Source: Opitutia bacterium (GTDB lineage Bacteria; Verrucomicrobiota; Verrucomicrobiia; Opitutales; Seribacteraceae). From it: 64,000 nt of DNA. The stretch covers positions 1-64,000 of the forward strand of contig JABGWZ010000105.1 of assembly GCA_018675995.1 (NCBI GenBank), in the 5' to 3' direction. The stretch's first letter is position 1; every line of letters begins with the position of its first letter. Shown here piece by piece: positions 27,857 through 39,986 of the stretch. The notes beneath the pieces are model-generated. The model saw only the letters and a program-made list of their open reading frames with translations. It was not told where the DNA came from and ran no database searches. The translations under genes and the position numbers were made by a program.

Positions 27857-30800
27857 ATGGAAACAGCTATTCGTAAAAATTTCGGTAAACTAACTGAAGC
27901 TATTGAACCACCAAATTTATTACAAAATCAGGTGGATTCTTTTCATGATTTTCTGCAGAGAGAGGTTCCGTCCACTCACAGGAAACAGGCAGGCTTAGAG
28001 GCTGTCTTTAGTGAAGTGTTTCCTATCATTAGTTATGATGAGAAATCTAGGTTGGAGTATGTTAGTTACACAGTCGGAGAATCCAAACTTACAGAGATGG
28101 ATTGTATCGATCAAAATTGTACATATGCAGCACCCTTGCAGGTTAAATTACGCTTACGACTAGAAGTTGAAGGCCAAAGTAAACCTTTTTATTCCGAAGA
28201 AGAAATATTTATGGGTGAGTTGCCTATTGTTACCGAAAGGGGTTCGTTTATAATAAATGGTGCCGAGCGTGTAGTAGTAAGTCAATTACATCGCTCACCC
28301 GGGGTAAGTTTTGAAGAGTCAGTGCATACAAGTGGTAAAACCCTTCACGGATTCAGAATTATTCCTGACCGTGGAACATGGATTGAAGCCCAATTCGATC
28401 AGCATGACCTTTTATATGTTTATTTGGATAGAAGAAGGCGTAGAAGAAAATTTTTAATCACCACATTCTTGAGGGCACTTCTTGATTCAGATTCAGATAA
28501 AGATTCAGATCAAAAAATAATTGAATTATTTTATGAAATTGAGTCGTTATCAATTGCAGACTTATTGAAGCGGGATAATGTTTCTAACTTTGTGTTAGTA
28601 GAACCAATGTTTGATCGCAACAAAGGCACTGTTTTAGCAAAAGCTTTCGAACCATTGACTAAAACTTATTTGAGAGCATTTCAAAAGGCCGGCGAATCTC
28701 AATTAAGAGCAATTGATACGTCAGTTGATGAGGGCGCAGTTATTCGTTGCCTGAAGAAAGATACTACCAAAAATAAGGACGAAGCATTAAAAGAGATTTA
28801 TAAAAAGTTACGTCCGGGTGAGCCACCAGATCGGGCAAATGCTGAAGCTTTAATTACAAGACTATTTCTGGACTCAAAACGCTACGACTTGGCAAAAGTC
28901 GGTCGTCACATGCTTAATCTGAAACTTGGGCTAGACACACCTTTGGAAATTCGTGTTACCACAGTTGAGGATTTAGTCGCCGCGACAAGGAAGTTGACAG
29001 ATTTTAAAAGAGGTAAGTCAAATGAAGAAAAAGCTCGTGAAGATGCTGGAAAATTTTTCGATATGGGCATTGATGATATCGATCATTTGGGTAATCGTAG
29101 GGTTAGGACAGTTGGAGAATTATTAGCAAATGTTTGCAGAAGCGGATTGTCCCGCACCGAGCGAGTTGTCAGAGAGAGAATGACTCTCTACGATCAAGGA
29201 GTAGAGTCATTATCGCCTGGGAAATTAATAAATCCAAAAGCATTAACAACAGTTGTTCGCGATTTCTTTGCGAGAAGTCAACTTAGTCAATTTAAAGACC
29301 AAATTAATCCATTAGCAGAGATGACACACAAAAGACGTTTATCTGCACTTGGACCTGGTGGACTAAACCGTGAGCGTGCAGGTTTTGAGGTTAGAGATGT
29401 GCATCCGACTCACTATGGAAGAATTTGCCCAATTGAAACCCCTGAAGGTCCAAACATTGGGCTTATCAATACATTAGCGACATATGCTAAGATTGATGAG
29501 TTTGGTTTTTTGCAGGCACCATATCACCCTGTTAAAAAGGGCGTTGTTGATAAGAATCCAAAAAATGTACAATACTTAAATGCGTTTGAAGAAGAGAGAT
29601 ATACGATCGCACAAGCAAATACAGAAGTTGATGCATCAAATAAGTTAACTGGACGTGTAACTTGTCGATATCGTGATCAAGTTAGCGAGTACGATCCCAA
29701 GGAAGTGGAATTTATGGATGTATCTCCAAAGCAGGTCGTTTCTGTCGCTGCTGGACTTATTCCCTTTCTCGAACATGATGATGCAAACCGTGCTTTAATG
29801 GGAGCAAATATGCAACGCCAAGCTGTGCCTTTGTTGCAATCTGATTCTCCTCTAGTTGGTACTGGTATTGAAAAGAAGGTGGCAGAAGATTCTAAGACAG
29901 TAACCGTTTCTGAGTCTGAGGGTATCGTCGCTCTCGCTGACGGTAAAAGGATTGTTGTTACCGACGACGGTAATTTACCTCCGAGATTCCTTAAAGAAGC
30001 TCGAAGTGATCATAAGCGCGGTATTTACTGCTACGACTTAAGAAAATTTTTACGCTCTAATGCGGGAACATGTTTCAATCAAAAACCAATAGTTAGAAGA
30101 GGTGATAAAGTTAAAGTCGGACAAGCACTTGCAGATGGTGCATGCACAGACAATGGTGAACTTGCTATCGGCCGAAATATACTCGTCGCATTCATGCCTT
30201 GGAAGGGTTATAATTTTGAGGATGCGATATTAATTTCCGAGAAAATGATTAAGGATGATATTTATACATCCATTCATATCGAAGAGTTTGAAGTAACAGC
30301 CCGAGATACTAAGCTGGGAGCTGAAGAAATCACTCGTGATATTCCGAATGCCGGAGAAGAAGCATTAAGAAACCTTGATCACTTAGGCGTTGTGCGAATT
30401 GGTGCAGAAGTTAAGCCCAGTGATATATTGGTAGGAAAAATTACGCCCAAAAGCGAAACTGACTTGGCGCCAGAAGAAAAACTTCTGCGAGCAATCTTTG
30501 GTGAAAAAGCTGCTGATGTTAAAGATAGTTCACTGAAAGTTCCATCTGGAACTCAAGGTATAGTGATGGATATTAAAGTATCGAGTAGAACGGATGCCGA
30601 GCAAGAGAAGCTTTCGCCATCTGATTTGCGTCGTCAAATGAAACAGATAAAAGAAGACTATCGTAACCAGTCAGATGAGTTACGATCTCAGTTAACGGAA
30701 TCACTTTCTAATATTCTATTGGGCGAAAAAATTCCGTTGAATGTAACAAATTCCGAAACTGGAGATATTATAATTCCTTCAAATAGAAAAATAACTAAAA

Positions 30801-31714
30801 CTCTACTTCGTAGATTATCATCTGTTCATCGTTATATTGATATACCTCCGTCTCCCGTCCGCATAAAAGTTTTTGAAATTATCGAAAGCTATGAATCTAA
30901 ATTTAATGAGCTTGATGATGATCGTGATAGAAAAATTGAATCTATTGAGCAAGGTGATTCTATTGATCAGGGAGCGATAAAAAATGTCCGTGTATTTGTA
31001 GCGAAAAAGCAAAAAATGCGTGTCGGTGATAAAATGGCAGGACGACATGGAAACAAAGGTGTTGTTGCAAAAATAGTTGCAGAAGAGGATATGCCATTTT
31101 TACCTGACGGTACGCCAATTCAAATCTGCTTAAACCCACTTGGCGTTCCGAGTCGAATGAATGTTGGGCAGGTCTTGGAAACTCATTTAGGTTGGGCATG
31201 CGAAAAATTAGGTTTTAAAGTTGCTACACCCATATTTGACGGCATTCCAGAAAGTCGAATTAAAGAATATTTGCAAGAAGCTAATTTGCCCGATACAGGT
31301 AAGTCTGTTTTATATGATGGTTGTACTGGTGAACCTTTTTACCAAAAAATTGTAGTCGGGTACATGTATATGCTGAAACTAAATCATTTAGTTTCTAGTA
31401 AAATCCATGCCCGTGCAGTTGGTCCATATAGCCTTATTACTCAGCAACCATTGGGAGGAAAAGCTCAATATGGAGGTCAACGTTTTGGAGAAATGGAGGT
31501 TTGGGCACTTGAGGCTTACGGTGCAGCTTATACCTTACAGGAAATTCTTACTGTTAAATCAGATGATGTCGCAGGAAGGACAAAAATCTATGAATCATTG
31601 GTTAAAGGTGATAATTCCCTTCAAGCAGGAACACCACAATCATTCAATGTTTTAATGAAGGAGATGCAAAGCCTTTGCCTAGACATACGGGTCCTCGGTG
31701 AGGATACCCTCTAA
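27857..31714 (+). CDS. rpoB: DNA-directed RNA polymerase subunit beta
   Basis: Forms the catalytic centre with beta'. The 1285-residue protein carries all conserved regions, including the rifampicin pocket (QLSQFKDQINPLAE from residue 475), HPTHYGRICPIETPEGPNIG in two adjoining motifs, KMAGRHGNKGVV and the C-terminal QPLGGKAQYGGQRFGEME segment. Rifampicin contact residues equivalent to Q513, D516, H526 and S531 are kept. Positions equivalent to M515, N518 and S522 are Lys, Ile and Ala. Shorter than E. coli (1342). Confidence 0.99.
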   Translation: METAIRKNFGKLTEAIEPPNLLQNQVDSFHDFLQREVPSTHRKQAGLEAVFSEVFPIISYDEKSRLEYVSYTVGESKLTEMDCIDQNCTYAAPLQVKLRLRLEVEGQSKPFYSEEEIFMGELPIVTERGSFIINGAERVVVSQLHRSPGVSFEESVHTSGKTLHGFRIIPDRGTWIEAQFDQHDLLYVYLDRRRRRRKFLITTFLRALLDSDSDKDSDQKIIELFYEIESLSIADLLKRDNVSNFVLVEPMFDRNKGTVLAKAFEPLTKTYLRAFQKAGESQLRAIDTSVDEGAVIRCLKKDTTKNKDEALKEIYKKLRPGEPPDRANAEALITRLFLDSKRYDLAKVGRHMLNLKLGLDTPLEIRVTTVEDLVAATRKLTDFKRGKSNEEKAREDAGKFFDMGIDDIDHLGNRRVRTVGELLANVCRSGLSRTERVVRERMTLYDQGVESLSPGKLINPKALTTVVRDFFARSQLSQFKDQINPLAEMTHKRRLSALGPGGLNRERAGFEVRDVHPTHYGRICPIETPEGPNIGLINTLATYAKIDEFGFLQAPYHPVKKGVVDKNPKNVQYLNAFEEERYTIAQANTEVDASNKLTGRVTCRYRDQVSEYDPKEVEFMDVSPKQVVSVAAGLIPFLEHDDANRALMGANMQRQAVPLLQSDSPLVGTGIEKKVAEDSKTVTVSESEGIVALADGKRIVVTDDGNLPPRFLKEARSDHKRGIYCYDLRKFLRSNAGTCFNQKPIVRRGDKVKVGQALADGACTDNGELAIGRNILVAFMPWKGYNFEDAILISEKMIKDDIYTSIHIEEFEVTARDTKLGAEEITRDIPNAGEEALRNLDHLGVVRIGAEVKPSDILVGKITPKSETDLAPEEKLLRAIFGEKAADVKDSSLKVPSGTQGIVMDIKVSSRTDAEQEKLSPSDLRRQMKQIKEDYRNQSDELRSQLTESLSNILLGEKIPLNVTNSETGDIIIPSNRKITKTLLRRLSSVHRYIDIPPSPVRIKVFEIIESYESKFNELDDDRDRKIESIEQGDSIDQGAIKNVRVFVAKKQKMRVGDKMAGRHGNKGVVAKIVAEEDMPFLPDGTPIQICLNPLGVPSRMNVGQVLETHLGWACEKLGFKVATPIFDGIPESRIKEYLQEANLPDTGKSVLYDGCTGEPFYQKIVVGYMYMLKLNHLVSSKIHARAVGPYSLITQQPLGGKAQYGGQRFGEMEVWALEAYGAAYTLQEILTVKSDDVAGRTKIYESLVKGDNSLQAGTPQSFNVLMKEMQSLCLDIRVLGEDTL

Positions 31715-31757
31715 TCATTAAGTAAATTATTTTAATAATCTCTCAAAAAGGTAAATC

Positions 31758-34700
31758 ATGAGTGTTGAAGCAGTAAATGAAGCATTAGGTGTGGAAGTAG
31801 GACCCATGGATAGGGTTTCCATCACTGTGGCATCTCCGGATGTTATAAGATCTTGGTCTAAGGGTGAAGTGAAGAACCCGGAAACTATAAATTATAGAAC
31901 TTTTAAACCTGAACCAGGAGGTCTTTTTTGTCAGAAAATATTCGGTCCGGTACGAGATTATGAATGTGCTTGTGGCAAATATAAAAGAATAAAGTATAAA
32001 GGTGTTGTTTGTGATCGTTGCGGTGTTGAGGTCACCGTATCTCGCGTACGTAGAGATCGCATGGGTCATATAGAGCTTGCCGTTCCCGTTTCTCATATTT
32101 GGTTTTTGAAAAGTATGCCGAGTAGGTTGGGCTTGTTACTTAATATGACTGCTAAAAGTTTAGAAAGAGTTCTTTACTATGAGCAGTATATGGTTACTGA
32201 CCCTGGAAATACACCCTTAGAAGAAAAACAACTATTATCTGATAAAGAATTTAGAGAAGCTCAAGACGAGTTCGGAGATGAGTTTGAGGCAAAGATGGGA
32301 GCTGAGGCTGTAAGAGATGTTCTTGCTAGAATTAACCTTGAGGATGAGCTTGAGGAACTTTACGACCAAATGCATGATACCAAGTCCAAGCAGATAAAGA
32401 AGAAGTTGGCTAGCAGGCTTAAGGTCACACAAGGATTTCTACATTCTGGGGCTTCCCCAGAATGGATGGTTCTGGATAGTATACCAGTTATACCACCGGA
32501 CCTTAGACCACTTGTTCCTCTCGAAGGTGGACGATTTGCCACAAGTGATTTAAATGATTTGTACCGACGCGTTATCAATCGTAATAATCGATTAAAAAAT
32601 CTTTTACAGCTGAAAACCCCAGATGTAATTATTCATAATGAAAAGCGTATGCTGCAAGAAGCAGTAGATGCCCTTTTCGATAATGGCAGGCATGGCAGAG
32701 CAATAACCGGTTCGGGAAATCGTGCATTAAAATCTTTAAGTGATATGCTTAAAGGTAAACAAGGTCGTTTTCGCCAAAATCTGCTAGGTAAGCGTGTTGA
32801 TTATTCCGGACGTTCTGTGATCGTTATTGGTCCCGAACTCAAGCTTCATCAATGTGGATTGCCTAAGAAAATGGCATTAATTCTATTTGAACCTTTTATA
32901 ATCCGGAGGCTTAAAGAACTTGGCTTTGTTCACACCGTTAGAGGTGCGAGAAAAATGATAGAAAGCCGCTCGCCTGAGGTTTGGGATATTTTGGAAGAAG
33001 TTACAAAAGGACACCCGGTTCTTCTGAACCGTGCCCCTACCCTGCATAGACTTTCGATTCAGGCGTTTGAGCCAGTTCTTATTGAGGGTAATGCTATTCG
33101 TGTACATCCTCTTGTTTGCACAGCCTATAACGCAGACTTTGATGGTGATCAAATGGCCGTACATGTACCCTTATCAGTTGAAGCCATTATGGAAGCAAAG
33201 CTTTTAATGATGGCTACCCACAATATCTTTTCTCCTTCAAGTGGAAAGCCCATCCTAACTCCTTCTCAGGATATAGTACTTGGTTCATATTTCTTAACTA
33301 TGAACCCAAAAAATGAGCCTAAAGAAGGTGAGAGGCTTCCCTTACTTGGCAGCCTTGAAGAAGCTTTGAGTGCATTACACGAAGGTGTACTTAATTTACA
33401 TGACTGGATAAACATGAAGAATCCAGATAAAGGCAAACAGACTCTCTTTGGGATATCAAAGAAAAGTTGCGTTTGTACAACAGTTGGTCGTGTTCTCTTT
33501 AATACGATATGGCCAGATGAACTCGGATTTTTCAATCAACCCGCACTGAAAGGTGACTTGGGTAATTTAATTTTAGAAACTTTTCGACTTAGAGGCAAAG
33601 AAGAGACTATTGAGTCATTAGATCGTCTTAAGGAAATGGGTTTCGATATGGCTACAAAAGCCGGTATTTCTATTGGGATTTTCGATATGATCATACCACC
33701 GGAAAAAAAGCAGCGAATTACAGTTGCTCGGAAAGAAATTGATAAAGTTGAGGATCAATTCAAAAAAGGAATTATTACACGCGGAGAGAGGCACAATAAA
33801 ATTATTGATGTTTGGACAACCGCAACAGATGATATTGCAAAAGAGGTATTTGCCTGTTTGGACGAAAATATGGGCAAAGATACTATTAATCCAGTTTTCC
33901 TCATGATGGATTCAGGGGCAAGGGGCAACCGTCAACAAGTTAGGCAGTTGTGTGGTATGCGTGGCTTAATGGCCAAACCATCAGGTGAAATTATTGAGCA
34001 GCCAATTTTAGCTTCATTTCGCGAAGGTTTATCTGTTTTGGAATACTTTATGTCCACACACGGTGCCCGTAAAGGGCTGGCTGATACTGCACTTAAAACT
34101 GCAGATGCAGGATACCTAACGCGTAAATTATGTGATGTTGCCATGGATTGCATTATTGTTCGCGATGATGACGATAGAAGAGATGGTGTTGTTAAAAAAG
34201 CCATAATGGAAGGCGACAACGAAGTAGTTCCTTTAAGAGACAGAATTATTGGCAGATATGCCACTGATGACATCATAAATCCTTCTAATCCCAGTGAAAA
34301 AGTTCTTACTTCAGGAAGTCTTATAACGGAGGAAATTGCATCAACTATCGATGCCTTGGGAATTACACGAGTTCGAGTGATGTCGCCATTATCCAGTAGA
34401 ATCAAAAATGGATTGACAGCTTTGGAATATGGTATTGATCCATCAACTAACAGTCTAGTAAAGCAAGGTTCATCAGTTGGTATTATAGCTGCTCAATCAA
34501 TCGGAGAACCGGGTACTCAATTAACAATGAGAACATTCCATATTGGCGGTATCGCTAGTGCTGGAAGGGAAGATCCAGTAATTAATGTGAGAAAAGCCGG
34601 CAAGTTAAATTATAAGGGTTTAAGGTTGGTTACTTTAGCAAATGACCAACAGGTCACATTAAATAAAACTGGCTCGATTCAGGTACTTGATGAAGATGAC

Positions 34701-35849
34701 CGAATAATTGATGACTACCCCATTCCAGCAGGTGCGTTACTCCATTTCAAAGATGGCGATGCGGTAGAGGATGAAGCTCTTTTGGCACAATGGGATCCAT
34801 ATAATATTCCGATTCTTTCAGAAAAGAAAGGTGTTATTTCATTCGAAGATATGCTTCCAGGCGTAACGACTAAGGTAGAAAGAGATGCATCGGGTGGTCG
34901 ATCAATGGTTGTGATCGAGCATAAGGAAGATTTAAATCCTCAAGTCATTGTTAAAGATCCATCAGGTAACCCAATTGCAACTTATTCTGTACCAACTGGT
35001 GCACAAGTTGCTGTTGATGAAGGTACTCGAATTGACGCTGGATCAATTATTGCAAAGACTCCAAGACAAGCATCAAAAACACAAGATATTACCGGAGGAC
35101 TTCCTAGGGTGGCAGAACTCTTTGAAGCCCGTCGCCCTAAAGAAGGCAATGTAGGTCAAATGGCTAAAATTGATGGTATTGTTTCCGAGGCAGGAACATT
35201 ACGATCCAAAAAAAGGTTACTTGTTACTAACGAGGAATCAGGACAGGTTGAGGAACATTTAATTCCTCATGGTAAGCATGTTCTTGTTCAACCTGGTGAT
35301 TTTGCTCAAAAAGGTCAGTTGATTACTGAAGGTGCAAAAGACCCTCATGAAATCTTAGAGATACTCGGTCCATCTGCGGTTCAGGAATATTTAATTGAAG
35401 AAATTCAAAAAGTGTATCGTCTTCAAGGTGTTACTATCAATGACAAGCATTTAGAAGTAATTATTTCTCGAATGCTTTTTAAGGTACGCATAACTGATCC
35501 TGGTGACACAGAATTCTTTTGGGGTGATCAGGTAGACCGATTTGCTTTTATGGATGCAAACGAAGGTATTTCTGAAAAAGGTGGTAAGCCAGCAGAGGGA
35601 GAGCCCATATTGTTGGGAATTACTAAAGCCTCTCTTGAAACAGATAGCTTTATCTCTGCCGCATCTTTTCAAGAAACTACTCGTGTACTTACCAACGCAG
35701 CAACCCTCGGAAAGATTGATGATTTAAAAGGATTTAAGGAGAATGTCATTATGGGCCACCTAATTCCTGCAGGTACTGGACTTCCAAAATGGCGTAGGCT
35801 GAAAATTGATACCCTTGGCTCTGCTAAAGTGGAAGAAAAAACAGCATAG
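31758..35849 (+). CDS. rpoC: DNA-directed RNA polymerase subunit beta'
   Basis: Catalytic subunit. The 1363-residue protein has the N-terminal zinc site C70, C72, C85, C88 and the Mg-binding NADFDGD motif (458-464), with the same numbering as E. coli. The trigger loop region ([10 protein letters not shown]) and C-terminal domain ([15 protein letters not shown]) are present. It follows rpoB after 43 bases. A weak AAGG precedes the start codon. Confidence 0.99.
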   Translation: MSVEAVNEALGVEVGPMDRVSITVASPDVIRSWSKGEVKNPETINYRTFKPEPGGLFCQKIFGPVRDYECACGKYKRIKYKGVVCDRCGVEVTVSRVRRDRMGHIELAVPVSHIWFLKSMPSRLGLLLNMTAKSLERVLYYEQYMVTDPGNTPLEEKQLLSDKEFREAQDEFGDEFEAKMGAEAVRDVLARINLEDELEELYDQMHDTKSKQIKKKLASRLKVTQGFLHSGASPEWMVLDSIPVIPPDLRPLVPLEGGRFATSDLNDLYRRVINRNNRLKNLLQLKTPDVIIHNEKRMLQEAVDALFDNGRHGRAITGSGNRALKSLSDMLKGKQGRFRQNLLGKRVDYSGRSVIVIGPELKLHQCGLPKKMALILFEPFIIRRLKELGFVHTVRGARKMIESRSPEVWDILEEVTKGHPVLLNRAPTLHRLSIQAFEPVLIEGNAIRVHPLVCTAYNADFDGDQMAVHVPLSVEAIMEAKLLMMATHNIFSPSSGKPILTPSQDIVLGSYFLTMNPKNEPKEGERLPLLGSLEEALSALHEGVLNLHDWINMKNPDKGKQTLFGISKKSCVCTTVGRVLFNTIWPDELGFFNQPALKGDLGNLILETFRLRGKEETIESLDRLKEMGFDMATKAGISIGIFDMIIPPEKKQRITVARKEIDKVEDQFKKGIITRGERHNKIIDVWTTATDDIAKEVFACLDENMGKDTINPVFLMMDSGARGNRQQVRQLCGMRGLMAKPSGEIIEQPILASFREGLSVLEYFMSTHGARKGLADTALKTADAGYLTRKLCDVAMDCIIVRDDDDRRDGVVKKAIMEGDNEVVPLRDRIIGRYATDDIINPSNPSEKVLTSGSLITEEIASTIDALGITRVRVMSPLSSRIKNGLTALEYGIDPSTNSLVKQGSSVGIIAAQSIGEPGTQLTMRTFHIGGIASAGREDPVINVRKAGKLNYKGLRLVTLANDQQVTLNKTGSIQVLDEDDRIIDDYPIPAGALLHFKDGDAVEDEALLAQWDPYNIPILSEKKGVISFEDMLPGVTTKVERDASGGRSMVVIEHKEDLNPQVIVKDPSGNPIATYSVPTGAQVAVDEGTRIDAGSIIAKTPRQASKTQDITGGLPRVAELFEARRPKEGNVGQMAKIDGIVSEAGTLRSKKRLLVTNEESGQVEEHLIPHGKHVLVQPGDFAQKGQLITEGAKDPHEILEILGPSAVQEYLIEEIQKVYRLQGVTINDKHLEVIISRMLFKVRITDPGDTEFFWGDQVDRFAFMDANEGISEKGGKPAEGEPILLGITKASLETDSFISAASFQETTRVLTNAATLGKIDDLKGFKENVIMGHLIPAGTGLPKWRRLKIDTLGSAKVEEKTA

Positions 35850-35876
35850 TTAATTTTCAAAATAAAAATTTAATAC

Positions 35877-35904
35877 TTGAGAAATTTATCAAACCTGATA
35901 CTTT
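35877..35904 (+). promoter_or_regulatory. Possible promoter of the rpsL cluster
   Basis: TTGAGA, 16 bases, TACTTT, within the 81-base gap between rpoC and rpsL. The spacing and -10 sequence match the candidate before tRNA-Thr. Weak on its own; the cluster may also be read through from rpoC. Confidence 0.25.
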
Positions 35905-35930
35905 AGCTACTTTTCCTTAATTTTCTACCC

Positions 35931-36305
35931 ATGCCCACAATAAACCAATTAGTTAGAAAAGGTCGTCGCATTCAAAAAGCGAAGACTAAATCGCCAGCAT
36001 TGAAAGCCTGTCCATTTCGTCGAGGAGTTTGCGTGCAAGTCACTACTCGTACACCTAAAAAACCTAATTCTGCTATTCGTAAGGTTGCAAAGGTTAGGTT
36101 AACTACAGGTCACGAGGTTATTGCATATATTCCCGATGAAGGGCACAACCTTCAAGAGCACAGTATTGTTTTATTACGTGGAGGCCGAGTAAAAGATTTG
36201 AATGGAGTTAGGTATCACATCGTCCGTGGTACTTTAGATTGCCAAGGTGTTGAAAAAAGAAGGAGAAGTCGTTCTAAATATGGCGTTAAGCGTCCTAGGA
36301 AATAG
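35931..36305 (+). CDS. rpsL: 30S ribosomal protein S12
   Basis: Decoding-centre protein. 124 residues, with the conserved [11 protein letters not shown] (41-51) and GHNLQEHS segments. The lysines linked to streptomycin response are kept, so the sequence gives no sign of resistance. First gene of the str-like group rpsL-rpsG-fusA. Confidence 0.98.
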   Translation: MPTINQLVRKGRRIQKAKTKSPALKACPFRRGVCVQVTTRTPKKPNSAIRKVAKVRLTTGHEVIAYIPDEGHNLQEHSIVLLRGGRVKDLNGVRYHIVRGTLDCQGVEKRRRSRSKYGVKRPRK

Positions 36306-36313
36306 TTTTTATT

Positions 36314-36787
36314 ATGTCACGCAGACGAAAAGCAGTTAAAAGACCAACTATGCCAGACCCCAGGCATGGCAGTCCGTTAGTTAGTACACTCATAAACGCA
36401 GTTATGCTAAGCGGTAAAAAAGCATTAGCACAGAGAATAGTTTATGGTGCTATTGAAAAAATGGCCGAAAAACTCGAGAAAGGAAATCCAGTCGATTTAG
36501 TTCTTGGAGCATTGGAAAACATTCGTCCTAAAATCGAGGTTAAAAGTAGGCGAGTTGGTGGGGCCACTTATCAAGTTCCAATAGAAGTTCCATATGAGCG
36601 CCAACAGAGCTTAGCATTTAGATGGGTCGTCAAAGCAGCAAGTGCTCGTAAGGGTGCCCCTATGTCTGACTCATTGGCAAGCGAACTTATTGACGCTTAT
36701 AATAACACAGGATCAGTCGTTAAAAAACGTGAAGAAACACACAAGATGGCACAAGCCAATCGTGCGTTTGCTCATTTGCGTTGGTAG
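36314..36787 (+). CDS. rpsG: 30S ribosomal protein S7
   Basis: Nucleates the 30S head and contacts the E-site tRNA. 157 residues with [10 protein letters not shown] at the start, the beta hairpin [11 protein letters not shown], and the C-terminal AHKRA-type helix in the form [16 protein letters not shown]. Eight bases after rpsL and seven before fusA, so co-transcribed. Confidence 0.98.
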   Translation: MSRRRKAVKRPTMPDPRHGSPLVSTLINAVMLSGKKALAQRIVYGAIEKMAEKLEKGNPVDLVLGALENIRPKIEVKSRRVGGATYQVPIEVPYERQQSLAFRWVVKAASARKGAPMSDSLASELIDAYNNTGSVVKKREETHKMAQANRAFAHLRW

Positions 36788-36794
36788 TTTTTCT

Positions 36795-38951
36795 ATGAGC
36801 GATAAAGAAAATTTTTCAAAAGCTAATTCAGGCGAGCGTCCTACTGTCCTTGAGCACACTCGCAATATTGGTATTGCCGCCCACATCGATGCAGGTAAAA
36901 CTACTTGCACCGAGCGTGTTCTTTACTATTCAGGGGTTGTTCATAAAATTGGTGAAGTGCACGAAGGTGGAGCTACAACTGATTGGATGGAGCAAGAGCG
37001 CGAAAGGGGAATAACGATTACTTCTGCTGCAATTTCCTGTGGTTGGACAACAGTAGATGGTCCCTTTTCTTCAATTCCTCACCGCATTAACATAATCGAT
37101 ACCCCTGGACATGTTGACTTCACAGCCGAAGTAGAAAGATCTTTACGTGTTTTAGATGGTGCAGTTGGTGTGTTCACTTCTGTTGAAGGTGTCCAGCCTC
37201 AGTCTGAAACTGTTTGGCGACAAATGGACAAGTATAATGTTCCTCGCTTAGGATTCATTAATAAAATGGACCGCATGGGATCTGACTTCCTTGCCGCGGT
37301 AGGTACTATGAGGGATAAGCTAGGTGCAAATGCTCATCCTCTTTACCTTGCTATTGGTGCAGAAGAAAACTTTAAAGGTTTAGTTGATTTGGTTAAGATG
37401 GTTGCCTATGTTTATGATGAGTCTGACGCCTCTGGTGTTAGATTCACGGTTGAGGAAATACCATCTGATATGGAAGAATTGGCTACGGATTATCGTGAGT
37501 CATTAATTGAAGCGATTTCTGATTTTGATGATGATATTGCTAATAAATTCTTAGAGGGAATAGAAATCTCAGAGGATGAAATTAAGCTTGGTATCCGCAA
37601 GGCAACTTTGTCTTTAAAATTTATTGGAGTAATCCCTGGCAGTGCTTTCAAAAATAAAGGTGTTCAGATGTTGATGGATGCAGTTGTTGATTACTTACCA
37701 AGTCCACTTGACTTGCCACCAATGAAAGGTGAAGATTCTGACGAGAAGCCTGTTGAAGTTTCACCTGATGATGGGGCTAAAGTAGCTGGACTTGCTTTTA
37801 AGTTGATGTCAGACCCTTATGTAGGAAAATTAGTTTTTTATCGAATCTATCAAGGTACACTGAGGAAAGGTTCTACACTTTACAATCCGCGGACTAGAAA
37901 AAGTGAAAGAGTCTCGCGTTTGATGGTCATGAAAGCAAATGACCGCGAGGATATTGATGTAGCTTATTCGGGTGATATATGTGCCCTGATAGGCGTAAAG
38001 GATGTTGTTACCGGTGACACATTAGCAGATAAGGATTTAGATCTAAGGCTTGAACCACCGAGTTTTCCCGAGCCAGTTATATCCATGTCTATTGAACCCG
38101 CAACTAAGGCGGATCAGGAAAAAATGGGTATCGGTCTTCAGCGACTAGCGGAAGAAGATCCAACATTCGGCTTGTCCACAAATGAAGAAACTGGTCAGAC
38201 GATTATTTCCGGAATGGGTGAATTGCACCTCGATATAATCAGAGATCGTTTGTTTCGGGAATTTAAAGTTGACGCTAACGCAGGTAAACCGCAGATAGCT
38301 TATCGCGAAACCATGCTAAAGTCTTCGGAAGGCAATGGTAAATTTATACGTCAATCAGGTGGTCGTGGTCAGTATGGTCATGCTGTTATTAAGATGGAGC
38401 CGCTTGAAAAAGGTAAAGGAATTGAACTGGAAAACAAAATAGTTGGTGGTTCAATTCCCAAGGAGTTTATAAAACCCACTTTTGATGGTATTAAAGAAGC
38501 AGCTTTATCTGGTGTCGTTGCAGGCTATCCTGTAATAGATTTTAAAATTACACTATATGATGGCTCATTTCATGATGTTGATTCATCTGAAATGGCTTTC
38601 AAGATGGCAGGTATATTTGCCTTTAAGGATGCTATGAAAAATGCAAATCCAATTTTACTTGAACCAATCATGAAGGTTGAGGTCTCTACTCCTGAAGATT
38701 ATCAAGGGGAACTCATGGGTGACCTTAATCGTAGGCGTGGTCAAATTCAAGGAATGGAAACTCGTGGTAATGCTTGTGTTATTCAAGCATTTGTTCCTTT
38801 GGAAAATATGTTTGGGTACTCTACCGACATGAGATCACTATCATCAGGCAGAGCAGACTACTCTATGACTCCATCTCATTTTGAACAGGTACCTCAAAGC
38901 CTTGTTCAAACTATTGTTGAAACCTCAAGCAGAGAACCTGCAAGAACATAA
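36795..38951 (+). CDS. fusA: Translation elongation factor G
   Basis: GTPase that drives translocation. I chose the ATG giving [10 protein letters not shown] (718 residues). Earlier in-frame starts lie inside rpsG. It has the P-loop AHIDAGKT (29-36), RGITITSAA switch [14 protein letters not shown], and domains II to V, ending near [13 protein letters not shown]. The tuf gene that usually follows is not here; rpsJ follows after 9 bases, merging the str and S10 clusters. Confidence 0.97.
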   Translation: MSDKENFSKANSGERPTVLEHTRNIGIAAHIDAGKTTCTERVLYYSGVVHKIGEVHEGGATTDWMEQERERGITITSAAISCGWTTVDGPFSSIPHRINIIDTPGHVDFTAEVERSLRVLDGAVGVFTSVEGVQPQSETVWRQMDKYNVPRLGFINKMDRMGSDFLAAVGTMRDKLGANAHPLYLAIGAEENFKGLVDLVKMVAYVYDESDASGVRFTVEEIPSDMEELATDYRESLIEAISDFDDDIANKFLEGIEISEDEIKLGIRKATLSLKFIGVIPGSAFKNKGVQMLMDAVVDYLPSPLDLPPMKGEDSDEKPVEVSPDDGAKVAGLAFKLMSDPYVGKLVFYRIYQGTLRKGSTLYNPRTRKSERVSRLMVMKANDREDIDVAYSGDICALIGVKDVVTGDTLADKDLDLRLEPPSFPEPVISMSIEPATKADQEKMGIGLQRLAEEDPTFGLSTNEETGQTIISGMGELHLDIIRDRLFREFKVDANAGKPQIAYRETMLKSSEGNGKFIRQSGGRGQYGHAVIKMEPLEKGKGIELENKIVGGSIPKEFIKPTFDGIKEAALSGVVAGYPVIDFKITLYDGSFHDVDSSEMAFKMAGIFAFKDAMKNANPILLEPIMKVEVSTPEDYQGELMGDLNRRRGQIQGMETRGNACVIQAFVPLENMFGYSTDMRSLSSGRADYSMTPSHFEQVPQSLVQTIVETSSREPART

Positions 38952-38960
38952 TTACTTTAA

Positions 38961-39269
38961 ATGAACGGACAGCGCATACGCATTAAACTTCGTGGTTTTG
39001 ATTACCGCGTTATTGATCAGTCTGCTAGTGATATTGTAGACACCGCAAAAAGAACAGGTGCTCGCGTTGCGGGTCCTATCCCTATGCCTACAAGAATCGA
39101 AAGATACACTGTAAATCGCTCACCTCATGTTGACAAGAAGTCCATGGATCAATTTGAGCTAAGAACTCACAAACGCCTTATAGACATCATTGAGCCAACT
39201 GTCCAAACAGTTGACGAACTAAAAAAACTTAACTTACCCGCAGGAGTCGAAATTAACATTAACGTATAG
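38961..39269 (+). CDS. rpsJ: 30S ribosomal protein S10
   Basis: 102 residues with the family core [11 protein letters not shown] and [24 protein letters not shown] in two adjoining parts. Part of the 30S head, and in many bacteria a NusB partner in antitermination. It starts the S10 cluster, here directly behind fusA. Confidence 0.98.
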   Translation: MNGQRIRIKLRGFDYRVIDQSASDIVDTAKRTGARVAGPIPMPTRIERYTVNRSPHVDKKSMDQFELRTHKRLIDIIEPTVQTVDELKKLNLPAGVEININV

Positions 39270-39273
39270 AAAA

Positions 39274-39333
39274 AAAGGTTACAAATAACCTTTAACGCAG
39301 GTTTATAAATGATTAAAACCCCCTGCCGCTTAA
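39274..39333 (+). promoter_or_regulatory. Two hairpins between rpsJ and rplC
   Basis: First a perfect 8-base stem AAAGGTTA-CAAA-TAACCTTT (39274-39293). Then a longer imperfect stem in which GCAGGTTT pairs with AAAC...CTGC (about 39297-39330). Neither is followed by a T-run, so they are not terminators. The 67-base spacer is the longest inside the S10 cluster and could be a binding site for a feedback repressor protein or a processing site. Confidence 0.4.
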
Positions 39334-39336
39334 AGA

Positions 39337-39984
39337 ATGAAACTTGAATTACTAGGAAAAAAACTTGGCATGAGCCAAGTCTACGACGCTGACAACAATC
39401 TTGTTCCAGTCACGATCATCGAAGCTGGTCCTTGCCCGGTTTTGCAGATCAAAACAGTTGAACATGACGGATATAATGCTGTTCAAATCGGGTACAACCC
39501 TAATGGGAAATCTCCGAATAAAACAAATGCATGTGCAAATGGTCATGCAAAAAAAGCGAAGACTGAAACCCAACAAGTTTCACAGGAGTTTCGCTTAGAT
39601 GATGATCATGAGTTTAAAATTGGTACCAACATAACTGTTGATGATTTTAAATCCGTTGAGAAAGTAGATATTGTCTCTAAAACAAAGGGTAAAGGTTTTC
39701 AAGGGGTTGTGAAGAGATGGAATTTTGGTGGCGGTCCAGCATCCCATGGTTCTATGTTTCATCGAAGAGGGGGATCTTATGGATTATGCCAGTGGCCTGG
39801 TAGAATTTTCAAAAATAAAAAAATGCCTGGCCACATGGGTGATAAAAGTCGGACAACACAAAACCTAAAGGTTGTGAAAGTTCTACCCGAAAAAAACATT
39901 CTACTTATTAAAGGTAGCGTGCCAGGGCATAAAGGTTGTATTATTACTCTTCGTATTGCAAAGAAGACCACTCAAAAAGGATAA
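39337..39984 (+). CDS. rplC: 50S ribosomal protein L3
   Basis: 215 residues. Early assembly protein near the peptidyl transferase centre. It starts LGKKLGMSQVYD and has the central loop KGKGFQGVVKRWNFGGGPASHG in consecutive motifs. Its C-terminal end is 2 bases before rplD. Confidence 0.97.
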   Translation: MKLELLGKKLGMSQVYDADNNLVPVTIIEAGPCPVLQIKTVEHDGYNAVQIGYNPNGKSPNKTNACANGHAKKAKTETQQVSQEFRLDDDHEFKIGTNITVDDFKSVEKVDIVSKTKGKGFQGVVKRWNFGGGPASHGSMFHRRGGSYGLCQWPGRIFKNKKMPGHMGDKSRTTQNLKVVKVLPEKNILLIKGSVPGHKGCIITLRIAKKTTQKG

Positions 39985-39986
39985 TA

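Noticed and set aside
36642-36794. A longer EF-G starting inside rpsG
   Set aside because: The added residues are the out-of-frame translation of S7; [10 protein letters not shown] fits the family start.
39274-39293. Intrinsic terminator after rpsJ
   Set aside because: The stem is good but no T-run follows, and the next gene continues the same cluster.
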